64,000 bases of DNA from Prochilodus magdalenae (Eukaryota; Chordata; Actinopteri; Characiformes; Prochilodontidae): the NCBI GenBank assembly GCA_024036415.1, contig JAMWET010000807.1:234666-298665 (forward strand). The letters run 5' to 3'. The position numbers and the translations under genes are program-made. A model generated the notes under the pieces. It saw only the letters and a program-made list of their open reading frames with translations, ran no database searches and had not been told where the DNA came from. Shown here piece after piece: positions 1 to 13,111 of the stretch (positions within the stretch are counted from its first letter, which is position 1; every line of letters starts with the position of its first letter).

Positions 1-389
1 AAAAGTGAGTTCTTGCAGCTACTCTTCCTTATATGGACTGCGTGGAGTGAGACGTGAACTCAAAGAAGTGAAAATATGTGAATACTGCATCATAAACCCA
101 GAACTGTAAACTTAACTATGGGCTGACAACATTGCTGCACCCCTTCACTGTACAGACACAGCAGAATCCTCTAAGCTCTCTCCCAGTGGTCTTGCTATTG
201 AAGGTTGTATTACCAAAGCACTGATTCAGTTTCTCCACCCTAAAACATGAATATATGAATATTTATCTGCCATATTTCCTCAGCCCCCTGAGAGCCATTG
301 GGAAAAAGGTCGAGCCACCACTGGCTAGAATGCCTGATGAGGGCTTAGAGAAAATCTGTGAAACACCTGCTCGGTGTCTAAAACTGTTA

Positions 390-391
<2 letters not shown>
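1..391. other. unassigned intron-like DNA
   Basis: I see no exon here. An open frame crossing the following CA array is explained by the repeat (His-Thr codons) and is not a gene. Confidence 0.5.
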
Positions 392-439
<48 letters not shown>

Positions 440-443
440 CACA
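392..443. repeat. (CA)n microsatellite
   Basis: About 52 bases of CA dinucleotide with one interruption (CAAA). It creates spurious His-Thr and Cys-Val open frames on the two strands. Confidence 0.95.
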
Positions 444-3289
444 TTCAAATCCACCATGACAAATAATGAGAAACAATACAAAAAAGAGCGAAACAGATGG
501 AAAAATGAGAAGGATGTACATGAGAAGAACTGGTAAGAGAGAAATGTGCTGACAGATAGTGTATGTGAGTGTGTGTGTGTGTTTACTGCAACAGATAAGT
601 CTCTTCTAAGGCGGTTAATTCAGCAGGGCATGAATGTAGCATAGCGGACACAATACAGTAGATCTGGGCAGCATCTTGAACTGTCACTGTGCATTAACTC
701 AGACTGGAGCGAGAGGTGCGCTAACACACATAGTGCTGCACATCTACTTGGATTAAGACAGGATAAACATCACCATATTGTGTTTCACAATTCACTGAAA
801 GTCTGCTTTTTGTTTATTACCACAATATGGCAATCAGCTCAGCATTCTCATCGTGTCTTTTAAACAGCCTATCTACTGCTGCAGATTGTGTATAGCTGAA
901 TTCTGTGTGCATGCCAATCTGACTTGGATTTGGTAGAGATAAACTCATTAGAATATCAAAAACAAATGGGACCTTATGCTTTATTTAGCATTTGAACAGT
1001 GTTACTTAGATACTTAGAGTACTAAATATTAATAATAAAGAGACTGAATTTAAAGATCAAAGATGCTAATTACAATGCTAGTTGTAAATGTCCTACAGTA
1101 GAGATTTGGAATATGGAAAGTAAGCTTGGAATCAAGGACACTCTTACATGCCATCAAGTTCGAGTTTGCTTCCTAATGAGTGTTTTTTTTTTAAACTGTT
1201 TTTATTTGAGGGTTAATGTTGAAAATGCCCCTGACAGTGGTGTTGTGTTTGAGCACCCAAACCCTTATTTAGTCATTACACAGGATTAGCACAAAAGTGC
1301 ATTGCCAGAATTAGCAAACCAAAGGATACCGTGGTTTGTTTTTTATATGGTGATTTTATATTTTGACAGTTTTCCAAAAACACATTAAGAAAGAAACAAT
1401 ACTTGGCCATTTTGTAACAACCTGGATCTTGATATATACAAGTCCTTGTAAATACATGACCTTAATGGATGATGAGAGGGATGTGCTGTGCTGGTGTAAA
1501 GATCTTTTCTCCAAAGACTGTTAGGCATCTTTGCTAACAGCAGCAGTAGTGATAGAGCTTTAGCACATCAGGGCCAACCGTTGATCAGTGGAAGGTGGAT
1601 GCTGTTTAGCAGTTCTTTAAATAAACTGTTGGAGTGTCACAGATGTGAAAATACCAGTTTATTCCAGTGTGGCACATTCTGTTACTCAACTCAAGCCCTT
1701 AGTAACAAAGCAAAGCAGTGTAAAACCCCGTCTCCAAACCATCTTAGTGCAAGTAAATAGGTTCCTGTATCAAATTTAGCAGCACCAGTAAGACCTTTTT
1801 GGGTCATGTCTCAAATTCACATTACAGGTCAGGTTCTAGCTTCAGTTTCAAACCTGTGAAGATTTCCTTGTAGTGATGCAACAGAAGAACCATACAACTA
1901 TACAATTCTTTAAAGAATGGTTTCTTCCATTAACGAGATGCGTGAGTACAATTTAAAGAATATCCTCACAGTTTAAGGTTCTTCTTAGAACCATACATCC
2001 CAGGCAAGACATTTTTGGGAACTACTACGACACTGGGTTTAGTATCAAAGTCAATTCTGATATTGTGACAATCCTCCCATTATGTAGGGTTATGCAGTGT
2101 TCAGCATCCTTTAGCACCCATGTTAACATCACACAGGAAAAAAGCAAATGCAGGAAAAGCTTGAAGATCTCTAGCCACCCTCTAATTACCAGCCCATCAC
2201 CATTTCCATGTATCTCTATGGTTTACAAATAAGCCTTCCAAACCGGTTCTCTGCCAGCACCTCTTCTTTCATCAATCTTTTTTGCCTCCAGCTATCCTCT
2301 CTTATCAGCTGCAGTGTACAATAGCTGTCCCATCCTCTATATCTCTCCATCTTCTCATTTCATCCTCATCTCCAATTCCCCTCTAAGTTTCTCCACACTC
2401 TGACATCTCTCCTTTCCTCTCTTATCTAACATGGCTGGAACAATGCATTTGCGGTGATGTGCAATTAGGTCAGTTTTATCACCTGAGTCAGACTCACTCA
2501 GTGCACACCCAGTTAAGTCTCAGCTGTTTCCAACAGTTCTCAGTTCCCACATTGAGCACTCGCCACATATGATGTTCAAATATACACATTCCAAAGCTCA
2601 AACACTTTCCTGATCTTTTGACAGCTCATAATACACATCTGAATTTACAGACATTTGGTAGCTCACTGAAGATATTTGGTAACAATAGAAGAAAAATCAC
2701 TTACACAGTGCCTGACTGGTGGTCACTTCATTATCATTGTCATACAGTACTGCACCATGAAACGCTTGTTTCTCAACACATAACCATCCATCATCGCTCT
2801 CTTTCCTTTCATACTTCACACTGATCAAAAACTGAACGCAGTAAATTGTGAATGGCACAACATCCCCCACTGTGTGATACTATCAAAGATCAATAAATCG
2901 CCATCCACAGGATAGCGAGTGAATGAATCTACTCTTATGCAGGCAAGGGATAGGAGATGGCCCAGGGGGGTCAACTGACAGGGTCTTCACCGCCACTTTG
3001 TAGGTCAAAGGTCACTAAGTCAGGCCGGCGCAATCTGTGCATGGATGGAAAGGACAAAAGCATTCACGCCAGAGACAATGGCTACTGGCAAAGTAATACT
3101 CCAAAAATTAGTAAACACAGCTGTGAAGGTTAGCTGGATGAGCTAGGTGTTTAAAAATGCTAGCCTAGCTAACACTGATGAGTAGAGCCTCATAGCGCAC
3201 AACAGACACAGGAGATTTAGTGCACAATATATTGGCTGCTGCAAATAATAGTATTGCAAATTGCAGATGTTTGATAGCCTACATATGAC
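444..3289. other. unassigned intron-like DNA
   Basis: AT-rich non-coding sequence. The only open frames are short, lack codon bias and have no family resemblance I recognise. It contains a short GT run near 568-583. No splice-bounded exon was found on either strand. Confidence 0.5.
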
Positions 3290-3700
3290 TCATATGATTC
3301 ATTATGATAATGAAAAAAACCCCTCATATTTTGTTTTGTATACTGTATTGTTTTGTACTCAAAAACACAGCATTGTTCATGTAAATATCAGTGGTAGACA
3401 GTGATTCATACTGTATCATGTTCGAACCTCTGTTTTTGAGGTTTCAGTCATTAGACTTCCATCCAAACGTAAACAAGTAGAATAAAGGCGCACCGCTAAC
3501 ACTAGCAATAGCAAACCAAACTGACTAGTTGACATTTTTATACTATGACAATTTTCTTAAAATTAAATTTGAAGTGTCACTATCAGAGTCATCTTGGTTA
3601 CAGTACCACAAAATATGACAATACAGTGAATTGTAACCCCTTATGATATGTTGTATTGCAATGTTCTTGACAATACCCAGTCCTATCTCTAATGTTACAC
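3290..3700. repeat. probable decayed interspersed repeat (gatat/CAATAC type)
   Basis: The stretch has repeated TATTGT/ACAATA words and ends in a CAATACCCAGTCCTATCTCTAA-like tail. It resembles the small non-autonomous elements, scattered through fish genomes, whose ends read like GGGCTGGGTATCGATA. A similar relic sits at 27720-28045. The copy is too decayed to show terminal repeats, so the family name is left open. Confidence 0.4.
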
Positions 3701-4194
3701 ATTCTCATAAGAACCAGTAAATCTCTCTATGAGAACTTTGCACTACACCAGCAGGAAGTAGAGTCCAAAACATACGCCTGGTATATTTTCTGTGTTCCAA
3801 ATTAGTCTAAAGAAGGAAGGGCAAAAACTGACTTACTGACTACTACAGTCTGTAAAAAGTCTCTGGCGTTGCGTAACAGACTGAATGCCACTAACTGTAT
3901 ATATACCCTAACTGATATATCGCCACATATCTGTTTGAAATATCATTAATATCTTAATATATGTCCAATACAGATATATTTTCTTTAAGCACATTTCTGT
4001 TAATACTGATATGACTATGATGACATTGTTCTGCATGCATACAGCCCTACCTAACATAACACAGTGATAACTGTCTTCAAGCTCTCTAAAAACCAGCCAT
4101 CTTCACAGATTCACTTCAAACTCTCAGAGAAGCAGCATCATCAGCAAGATTTCAGTTCTCACGAAGAGCAGGATTCCCATTTTGTCCCTCTCAC
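3701..4194. other. sequence minus-strand downstream of the candidate exon
   Basis: AT-rich stretch with another GATAT-rich relic around 3900-4060 that ends in CAGCCCTACC. If the exon at 4195-4508 is real, this is the start of its following intron. I see no second exon of an NHS-family gene here. Confidence 0.4.
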
Positions 4195-4508
4195 GCACGG
4201 GACTGTGTGCGTCTGAGTGGCCGCTCTGGTTCTCTTTTACTGTCCACTCTGAGCATGGGCCGTGGTGTCCACAGTGATTCAGGCCTTTGGTGAACTTTGG
4301 AGGCCAGAAGCCTGCGGCGAAGGGTTCCATCCACTCTGGGGGTGCAGGTGCTGCTCAGGTCTGAGCCCTGGGGCAGGGGCTGAGTGTTGCCCATCTTGCG
4401 GCTGCGGAGCCTGTGGCTGAAGGGCTTGGCCTTGCGCTCCTCATAGCAGGCCGTGTAGGAACAGCCCAACAGCGGGGTCGAGGACAGGCACTGCACGTAT
4501 GTCAGCAT
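4195..4508 (-). CDS. candidate alternative first coding exon, basic N-terminal segment, family not recognised
   Basis: The minus strand encodes 104 codons from an ATG at 4508. The -3 base is A, which suits initiation, and an in-frame stop lies about 30 bases upstream. Third positions are GC-rich, unlike the AT-rich surroundings, which suggests real coding. The peptide starts MLTYVQCLSSTPLLGC, has a Tyr/Cys-containing stretch, then a basic region (ERKAKPFSHRLRSRKMG) and further Arg-rich blocks (DGTLRRRLLASK) up to RTQSR. Two donors overlap at the end: GC|GTGAGA (exon end 4195, phase 2) and C|GTGCGT (exon end 4199, phase 1). The second would match the phase of the NHSL1-like exon at 25477-25687 on the same strand. 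A C-rich CCCCCAG just upstream could instead be an acceptor, making this an internal exon. I do not recognise the peptide. Linking it to the NHSL1-like gene is inference from strand, phase and position. Confidence 0.5.
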
Positions 4509-5300
4509 GCTGCGGGTTGAGCCGGCCTGGGGGCGGTGTTAGGGGCTTCACCCCCTCCTCTCTCTTTCTCTCTCTTGCTTACTACCCTCACCCACTGGCC
4601 TCAGTGCTGTCCCTAGATCCCCTTACTCACTCTGAGCAAAGGGAGGGGCCTGGACTATACGGCCCACCAGGGATTCTTCTTCAAGCCCCTGCCCACTGAA
4701 ACCCCCAAAAGACAAGCCCTCCGCCTCCTTTGCTTCTCTTTTCTTTTACGCTCAGGCTCTCTCTCTAGAGGTTTCAATGGAATCGATTCTGTCAAACAAA
4801 GGGGTTTGTCCACTGAGGGTCACATTACACACGGTCCAGCATCTCGAAAACAAACAGCAGCTCTTCCAGACCGCACTCTGCAATTTCCAAACACAGGATT
4901 CAGGCTGATGTAGAAAATAATCAACCAGAACCACCAAAGACCTCACAAAAATAACTACAATGTAAAAACACTATTCTTCTTCACCATTCGAAGAATCAGC
5001 TCTTCTTCTCAGAGGAACCGGGAAACATCTTCACAGTCCATGTTTTTACATCCAGAGTAGAAGCTGGAAGAAGGACGTGTCCAACCTGGAGTGGAATGTG
5101 GTCACAGATGATCTCTCATCTTCTACTTCTCTCTCTCTCCCCCTCTCTCTCTCAGTTCATTCGCACTGGACATTGATCAGGGCTGACCATCATCCTCTTT
5201 GCCTCAGTGCTGGCTGGTCAGTGTAGCTGGCCTCCTCCTGGTCCTCTCCTAGACTAATCTCTTAACCCAGATTAACTGCCTGTGCCCCTCTTCATCCACA
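4509..5300 (-). promoter_or_regulatory. possible 5' leader/promoter region of the 4.2 kb exon
   Basis: The sequence upstream (minus sense) of the candidate exon is purine-rich on that strand, with GAGA runs near 4560-4580, 4755-4765 and 5125-5155. Base composition is more GC-rich than the flanks. No TATA box at a convincing position is seen. The assignment rests only on its place upstream of a coding-like ATG exon. Confidence 0.25.
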
Positions 5301-5718
5301 CTTACACACGCTGTCACACAGATGGCAACCAAGGTACAGGTAATTAACCTCAAACAGCCAAAACGCATTTGAAAACAAGCACACTGACATTTATCATGCA
5401 CTGGCATTTGTTAAAGGTGATGTGTTAACCAGTAACATCTTAGATAATATGGATATAGAATATGGATACATATGGTGACTGTTAGAAAACAATTTTTGTA
5501 TCCTAGAACATATTTTATAACAGATGAACCATTTCATTTTGGAACATTCACCATGACATTTGGACATAAAGTAAAGTGCAACGGGCATAATGACTAAATG
5601 GAGATACAATGTATTGTCCTGACTTTAATGATATACAGACTCACATTATAGAACTGTCAGTTGTAAGATATCAAATTCCTTCAACTCATATTAACAGCAG
5701 TAACTAAAAATAACTTTG

Positions 5719-5721
<3 letters not shown>
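5301..5721. other. unassigned intron-like DNA
   Basis: AT-rich, with no exon or recognisable repeat seen. Confidence 0.45.
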
Positions 5722-5802
<81 letters not shown>

Positions 5803-5807
5803 TGTAT
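5722..5807. repeat. compound (TA)n(TG)n microsatellite
   Basis: About 28 bases of AT followed by about 58 bases of TG with a few interruptions. This is a typical compound fish microsatellite that could adopt cruciform/Z-DNA structures. Confidence 0.95.
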
Positions 5808-7492
5808 AGGGTGGGACCTTAAAAGCTAGACCTGTTTGTAAGCCTACAAAAAAAAGAGAACTGTTACACCAGACATGCTAACACTGACTGGAAGCTAAGA
5901 TCTCATGATGCTGACTCATTTCTGGCTATCAGTCAGCAACATAAGCCTTTTCTGTCAAACTGGTCATTTAACCACAGTAAACTAGTCTTACAGTAGCATT
6001 TCTAGCATGTCAGTGACTTAGAATAGATCAGAGTAGATCAGCATCTTTCCTGGAATGGCTGAATTCCTTCCCACAGGCCTGCTGTGTTCACTCCAGTTTA
6101 TATGACCACATAATGACCTGGACTAATCTACACACAATCTGATTACAGTAGATTGTGTCAGGTGCTGCTGCCTTGCTGCGGCGAGAGTAGTTTCAGCAAA
6201 TATTTTACCTGGAGAGGTGGCATTGTGTGGCGCTATGAAAGCTAAAAACTACTTTTTCACAATAGCAGTCATTAGTGATCTAGCAGGGAAGCAAGTGACG
6301 TTTTGTTGGTTTTCACGGATAATCAGGGCTGCTAGTTTAGTTCTGAATAGCTTTCATATAAACATTAACTCTGCTGCACCTTAATCAGTTTTCTGCATTT
6401 TTCCTATCAAATTAATAAATACATAAATGGATAAACACATAAATGAATAAATCAGGGAAAACTTTAACACACTGCAACAGCTCCCTCTTCTGGACAACAG
6501 GGATCAAATACCAGACGTGTAGTCATCCCAGGCCCAGACACCTCTCTCTGACTCATTCAGATACACACACTAGCTCTCTCTAATACCTATACACACACAA
6601 GCCAAATTAGACTAACGCTCCAGGTGTGAGCTCAAGTAGATTACAGACAGACTGGGTGACCAAATGCTGCATGTCCTCTCGTGCGCTCTCTGCCAGCTGA
6701 GCAGGTGAGTATAATCTGACAGCCTGCCAAGAGCAACAGAGTGAGCGAATCATTCAGTGGCCACACAATCAGGTCAATCTCCACAGGATAGGCTTACCTT
6801 ACTGTGTAGCCAAATGACACTGTATATGAAACTGAACCACTTGGAATGTTAGCTCCAGTCCACAAATCAAAAAGTCTAGTCCTAGTGTCCCTCTTACACT
6901 ACGAAACCTCAGACTCTGGAGAGCCACAACAATGTCTATGCATTATTCGTCACAAAGAAATTTTGTTTCTTATTTATTGTTCTTTAAAAGGCTGCACATG
7001 CTTTGCTACTGTACAGTTACATCAATTTGTATTGTCTATTTTACTTAAACATTCTTAATATACTAGTGACAGTCATAACCAAATCAATTAAAGAACGGAT
7101 CTGAGACACAGCATTTTATAGAGATCTTCAAAGAACAGCAGTCATTTATTACCCCATACTCTCAGTATTCATAGTGGTCATATCCAATGTGCATGGGCAC
7201 TAGTGAGGGGCACTCAGATGCACTTCAGTAGATGAAGCTTAAAAAAACAAGGCACATGCCTCCGGTATGGGATCATCTGACTTAGCTGGTGAGTATTTCT
7301 AAACAATTAAAACGTGTTCCAACCTGCAAATGCCATTTATTCAACCCTAGCATGTTTCACCTGTGACACTGAATGATGGTTTACCAATATACAACATTTA
7401 ATAAGTGGAATTGGATGAGATTCAAATACCTTGGTACCATACTTTAATTTATAACACTGTATTTTAATGCCATAAATGCCTTGACTTAAAAT
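5808..7492. other. unassigned intron-like DNA
   Basis: Non-coding. A GCTCCCTCTTCTGGAC word at about 6479-6494 is the reverse complement of a weak CTCF-like core. No exon was found. Confidence 0.4.
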
Positions 7493-7650
7493 AAAGCTTG
7501 CCCTGATGATAATATAATTACTATATTGCTACAATTAGACAACAAGCAACACTGTTAACGTCCATCCATATTACCAAACTGGCACATTCACCCACTTCTA
7601 CTCAAAACGCTTGTTCATGTAACTCTGTAGTGCAGAGTGTAGTGTATCCC
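7493..7650. repeat. copy 1 of a diverged direct duplication
   Basis: This shares an ordered series of words with 9078-9271: AAAGCTTGCC, then ATTACTATATTGCTACAA, then a GTTAACGTCCATCC-type block, then TTGTTCATGTAACTCTGTAGTGC. The copies are in the same orientation about 1.6 kb apart and differ by substitutions and indels. It is either an old local duplication or two insertions of one unknown repeat. Confidence 0.6.
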
Positions 7651-9077
7651 ATTAAAAAAAGAAATACTATTTTTTAATAGCACATATGTTTCTTATTTAA
7701 CCATAATACTGTATTACTGCCGCCTACCAGGGCCCAAACACATAGCACAACACTTAAATCTCCATAGCCAGTTTCTCATCAGGCTGTTAAAGTGCTTGAT
7801 AGGACGGCCATCACCTTTTTATATTCTGTAAAAAGACAGTTTGTTCAATTAATACAACATACTTACATTCGTAGATGCCTGACTTGTATATAAGATCCTG
7901 CAAGGTTTGGCACCTCATCCTCTAATAGCTTTCACCAAGCAGAAAAAGTGAAAATAGGTCTACTAGATCAGTTCCAGGAGGAGATGCTGTGAAACCTGTA
8001 TACTATATCAGTATTTATGTTTCAGGTTTTTCAGTAAGAGCGGCTCACATTTGGAACAAGTAGCTCATACATATAAGAGCCTGATCTACATTTCAGTTGT
8101 AATTCAAATTATGAACACCATTACAGTATTGTAGCATCCCACATTTGGCCCACTATGGATGCATGGGTGGTGTGGCCATGCAGAGTGGCCCAGTCACGGG
8201 CTTACAAAAGGCCATGTGGCAGTGGTTTAAGAAGACAATGCCTGTAAACAGCTGTGACTGTGTAGACATTATTAGTACCGCAGTGTCATTTGTGCTTTGG
8301 ATTGTGCAGAGGTTAGCTAGCTGTGGGCTGTAAGTGACCTGCCTGAATCCCTGGCTCTCCACATGCTGGTGTGAGGGCTCTGAGGAAGACATGGGTATGA
8401 GCGCTCCTCAGAAAGCCCATTAAAAAAAATGACATGACGAGCACAGAGGCTGGGCTGACTGTGCTGTAAAACAGGATTAGTAAAAACACTTCAGGAGGTC
8501 ACTCCATTAGAGGTTATGTGGTTCAACTACAGAAATCAATATTCTCAATTACTGACACAACCACAGAGGCTGGCCTCAACTGCTTGAAGAAAAGAGGTCT
8601 ACGTTTAAAGTGTTAGTCTTATAATACAGTGTATTCCACTAGACTAAGCCTATGTAGACCTGCTTTAGTGTACCTGGATGGCAGTGCTGTGGGTAAGTCT
8701 GCATGCAAAGTATGGGGTTAAAAATATCAGCGCACAGATACAAAGTAGGCTCTGTAGACTCTCACGGCTAAGCTATTCGTCAGCTCCACGTCGTGAGAAT
8801 GTGTGGAACTCACACATGTATTCCTGGAATTCTCACATTTACCCGCCATCACACTTACAAATTGGGAAAGAAAGCATGCAGCTTCTCTCTCTCACCTTAC
8901 ACAGACCAGATTCCTGATGGAAAGATGCTGAAACATTTCTGATGAAAAATAAACACTGAAGGTTTAACTGTATACAATTAGGTTTGAATGCTGCGGTAAA
9001 TGTATACAAGTAATTAGTGTGTCTGCAGAATTATCGTAACAATGAATCCTGCCTTAAACTAAAGCTTCCCTTAAATG
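7651..9077. other. unassigned DNA between duplicate copies
   Basis: A small open frame over 8145-8333 and its antisense partner have no recognisable family or splice context. The GC content is slightly raised at 8150-8400, which could reflect a conserved non-coding element. That is only a guess without alignment. Confidence 0.35.
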
Positions 9078-9271
9078 AAAGCTTGCCTGAAACTATAGCT
9101 TGCATTTTCCTTGACGGTAATACAATTACCATATTGCTACAACTGGACGGCATGAACATTGTCAACATCCATTGGCTGTCCATGTTAACTGCATATACAG
9201 AAACTGGTTCACTCTTCCACTCGAGAAGCCTGTTCATTTTACTCTGTAGTGCTGAGGAGCCCTGTATCCTA
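9078..9271. repeat. copy 2 of a diverged direct duplication
   Basis: Partner of 7493-7650. Shared words include AAAGCTTGCC, AATTACCATATTGCTACAA and CTGTTCATTTTACTCTGTAGTGC. This copy has about 35 extra bases in its middle. Confidence 0.6.
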
Positions 9272-10545
9272 GCATTCTTTGTCTGACTGAAGATCTACAT
9301 TACACTTATATCAAGCAGCCTTAAATATGTATCTGTGAGGTTATCAAATTGTGATTTTAAAATAATGATAATTTACATATATTAGCATATCAATTATCAG
9401 CCCAGGTCCATATACAATAATAACATAATTAACAAAAAGATCAAATGAAAGTGAACAGACCCTAGCCATAGCAGTACAGTGTATTAGTTAACCTAGAAAA
9501 TGGCTGCTTCCACTGTGGATCTGGAAAAGTCGCTTCTCCGTAGTTGGGGGTGCATTAGGGTCAACTATGAAGCTGTCATTCCAACAAAACACCCAATGAA
9601 CATCCCGTCCATTAACCTACATTTAACGCCAGTTCAGTGTAACTACAGTTCAACACCAGCTGATCCCTGTAGATGCTGACATCCGTCTGGTAAATAACAT
9701 TAACAAACAGGCGCGGTATTGGTCCCAGGATCCAGCAACTACAGCACCAACATTTTCAATCTGAGTTGTTTTTCTTGAGGTACATGACCTATCAGCAGTG
9801 GGGGAGTAGTGAGCACTTACTGAGCCAAATCAATCCTTATGCAACACGCGCACTTGCATGTTCGTAAGGAGACAGATTACATTCTGAGCTGCTGTGAAAG
9901 TCTTGTACAGTCTAGCCAAGGCCAAACTCATTTCCATAAGTCCACAGAACTAGGACAACATGAGTCAAAGTGGATAAGTCAGAACATCAGTTTTTGAACA
10001 TCAGCTTTAATTCACACATTCACTGGCCGGGATGGGGTCGGCTGATATCTGCCTCAATCAGACAACTTTTAGTTGGTTTATATCTACCACATATTGTATG
10101 ACTGTATGGTGATAATATGAACTGGCCTATACCTTGTAAACCGTGACATCAGACAGAGCAAAACCACAAAAAATATTCATTAAAATCTTTTTTAAATACA
10201 AAAATTTACAAAAATATGATGATCTAGTTGGTGTGGCATTAACAGAGCAGGAGGTGGAGAAGACTCTTCTCTGATACAGCAGTAAAACCCTCTGATTGCC
10301 ATAAAGAGATCTGCTGTTTGTTTTAAATTGTTGTAAACTGTTAAATAAATAAAGAAAGGGAGAAAAAGAAGAGTTTACGTGATAAAGCTGAGTCAGATAT
10401 AGATTACATTACATAGTTTAGATGATTCCTGTTGCCTCTATGATGGACATTTATGTGTATCTAGCATTTGTATCATCTGATATCTGAGATGTTCAGGGTG
10501 GCTTGATGCGAGTGGTTTTTGTTTAGAAGTTTACTGACTCTAATT
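9272..10545. other. unassigned intron-like DNA
   Basis: AT-rich and without exons. Around 10020-10150 there is another relic with the phrase GGCTGATATCTGCC and a long TATC/GATA-rich body, resembling the decayed small elements noted elsewhere in the window. Confidence 0.35.
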
Positions 10546-10662
10546 TTGTTACAGTGGTGGTGATACGAACCAGGAGTCCCGATGTCTACTTTCTGTGGGG
10601 GAGATTTTAGAGGCATTCAGCTCCTCAGATGTCTGGTTTCTATCACCACCACTGTGAACAAC
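10546..10662. mobile_element. short inverted-repeat (MITE/foldback-like) element
   Basis: The left arm (about 10546-10573) reads TTGTTACAGTGGTGGTGATA followed by CGAACCAGG. The right arm (about 10630-10662) is its reverse complement apart from a few mismatches: CTGGTTTCTATCACCACCACTGTG followed by AACAA. The total is about 117 bases with roughly 25-base arms and a 50-60 base centre rich in G and T. No coding capacity. Non-autonomous DNA transposon is the likeliest class; I could not settle target-site duplications. Confidence 0.6.
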
Positions 10663-13110
10663 CCTGACTTGACAAGTTTAAAGCATTTTGCACCAAACCA
10701 CTCACAATGGTTTTGTTGACATGCTAAACATGTAATTATGCAAATTTGGAAAAATCAGTTGAGTTCTGCTTTAAAGTGCTCCCATTCACAGGACGTTTTA
10801 TAAGCAACCCTGCCCTTGTAGCTCCAATAGCTGTGTGAAGGGCAGTGCGGTTTAATATGCTGATCTTGACTCTGATGATACAATGATGTGAATTTTGAAT
10901 GGAATATACGCTGCATTCAACCACCAAGAATTTATTTAAATAAAATGTTCTAATATTTCATATATTAACTCTTCCATCTACATGTCTTTGCTGATTAAGT
11001 TTGATGTAATCTCTTTTTAAAGCTTCTGAATTAAAAATAAGCATATACCATGATTACAAACTCAAGTATTCAGTTATACAGGGCCAGGTTCAGGTAAAGA
11101 GAAAACAGACAATGGCGCTCTTTTTGATACCTGTTGTTTAAATAAACTAATAAAAATTATACTAATTAAAAATTAGTTTATCGGGTGGTAAACAAACAGC
11201 CACAACAATAGTAACTGCACCACTAGTTTTAGGATGCATTACTGGTTCTACTGACGTGTGCATGGCAGGGCATTTTTGGTGATGCAGTTTTACTGTAACA
11301 GTAAGCTCACTACAGCTCTGTCTTGGCTGGCTGTGAGCTTACAGCAACAGCAAGAATGAGTAGCAGAAGTTTTCGAAAACACACTGGAAAATTAGGAAGA
11401 GCATGAGGGAACGTCGGACTGCTACATGAGCAGGGCCGCTTTGTCTGCAGACAACGAAGCACCACATGTCTGCAACAACTGTCACCAGCTGACACTCACA
11501 CACACATGCATGCACACATGCTGCGGTTATATGAGGTAATAAAAGCAAGTCTGAACTACATCAAATTTAACTTGTATAGAATTTACCAGTACACTATTAA
11601 AGGTCACAGTAAAAAATATATATATTTACCTTACATAATTCAAATAGACCTATTAATTTCTACGGTAACATGCTACATCAAAGAAACACCATTCTGTCTT
11701 TCAGTTTTCTCCAGCATTGACATAACCATGCCATAAACATGCCAAACCCGAGTTCTGGGCATTACTACCCTACTGTTGTCATACATGTCATAATGTTTTA
11801 CACAATAATGCATTTCTAGATTACATTTAGTAAAAGGAGCATAGGACGTAAGCTATCATGACATTAAACATGATGGATGTGTCATGACAATAATGGTAGC
11901 AAAACACTGATTTATAAAGTTATAAACTTTAACTGTGTGCCAGCACATGGCATCTTTCGTGATATGTTTATGGCATAGTTACGTGAGTATTATGTAGCAA
12001 GGTTCAAGTAACATGTTAATACTGAAAATGATCCAGATTTTAAACCAGTAAGTAAGAGTTCATTTGAAACGTTGAGGTCACTGGACTTCTTATTATGGTA
12101 ACAGATTAATTAATCTCTGTTTTAATTTGTTAACTTATTATTTGATGTTAAATGAACTTCAAATGTCAGATTAATCCGGTTACACTCTCTTTAAAGTGTT
12201 AAGGCAGTGTTGGCAAAAAGTCTTTTGATGCAACATATCCGTTTCATATGAATATTATGTACATGTTATTTTCCCTCGGTTTATCACTTTGTAGTCTTCC
12301 TGTGGATTCTGTCTATATGACGTTAACAGATTCCAGAAGGTAAAAAGAAGAAAGGCAGAAACATAAGGAGGATATCCTGATGGCTGAAAGCAGAGTTTTT
12401 CCATCAGCACCGAAACAACACAGCCTTCTTTTGTACTCTACATGAACATGAACATGCTCCAAACACCTCAGCCTGTTTTTACACAATCACTGTTTTCAGT
12501 AATATTGAGCCAATTCTGTCTAAAATGCCGTTGTATGCATTGTATAAAAATGAAGAAGAATACCTAGGGCCCCAGATGACTCCAAAATATTCAACAAAGC
12601 TGCACAGTACAATGAAAACAGTTCTAAGAAAATTAATATCCAGAATGTCTTTAATTTGAAAAGAACTTAGTACCCAAAAGCATGTAAATATATATGATTA
12701 ATGGAACATTTTTCATCATTCATCATTTTTAAAGATTTCTATTACTTTGTACTTTATAAAAACCTGAATGTAATCCACAGGCCAACAGTGTTTTTTAAAT
12801 CTGTAAAATATTTCATAAAGAAAATAAATAAATAAATAATGGATATACATGATTTAATCCCAATAGCTGTGATATGTATACATGAATTTGCCTAAAAATG
12901 TTCCATATTGCTGCTGCTGGACCTTGTGCCTCTATTTTTGTTAATTAATACTCTTTTACAAAACTTAATCTTTACAAAATGGTCCACAACAACCAAAATA
13001 ACTTACTTTCTAATCATTTTTATTACTTTCATTCAGTCAGAAAAACTTTTGGTCCCTTTGCCTGTAAAGTCACAGCTTTGGAGATGCACTGTTTTGTTGT
13101 AAAAGCAACA

Positions 13111-13111
<1 letters not shown>
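10663..13111. other. unassigned intron-like DNA
   Basis: Strongly AT-rich, including an AAAT run at about 12822-12838. Several short open frames show no coding character. Confidence 0.45.

Noticed and set aside
255..536. 93-codon plus-strand open frame
   Set aside because: Its length depends on the CA array (His-Thr run). No domain or splice context.
4124..4330. 68-codon minus-strand frame overlapping the candidate exon
   Set aside because: It is in another frame of the same DNA, has poor codon character and reads through the donor site.
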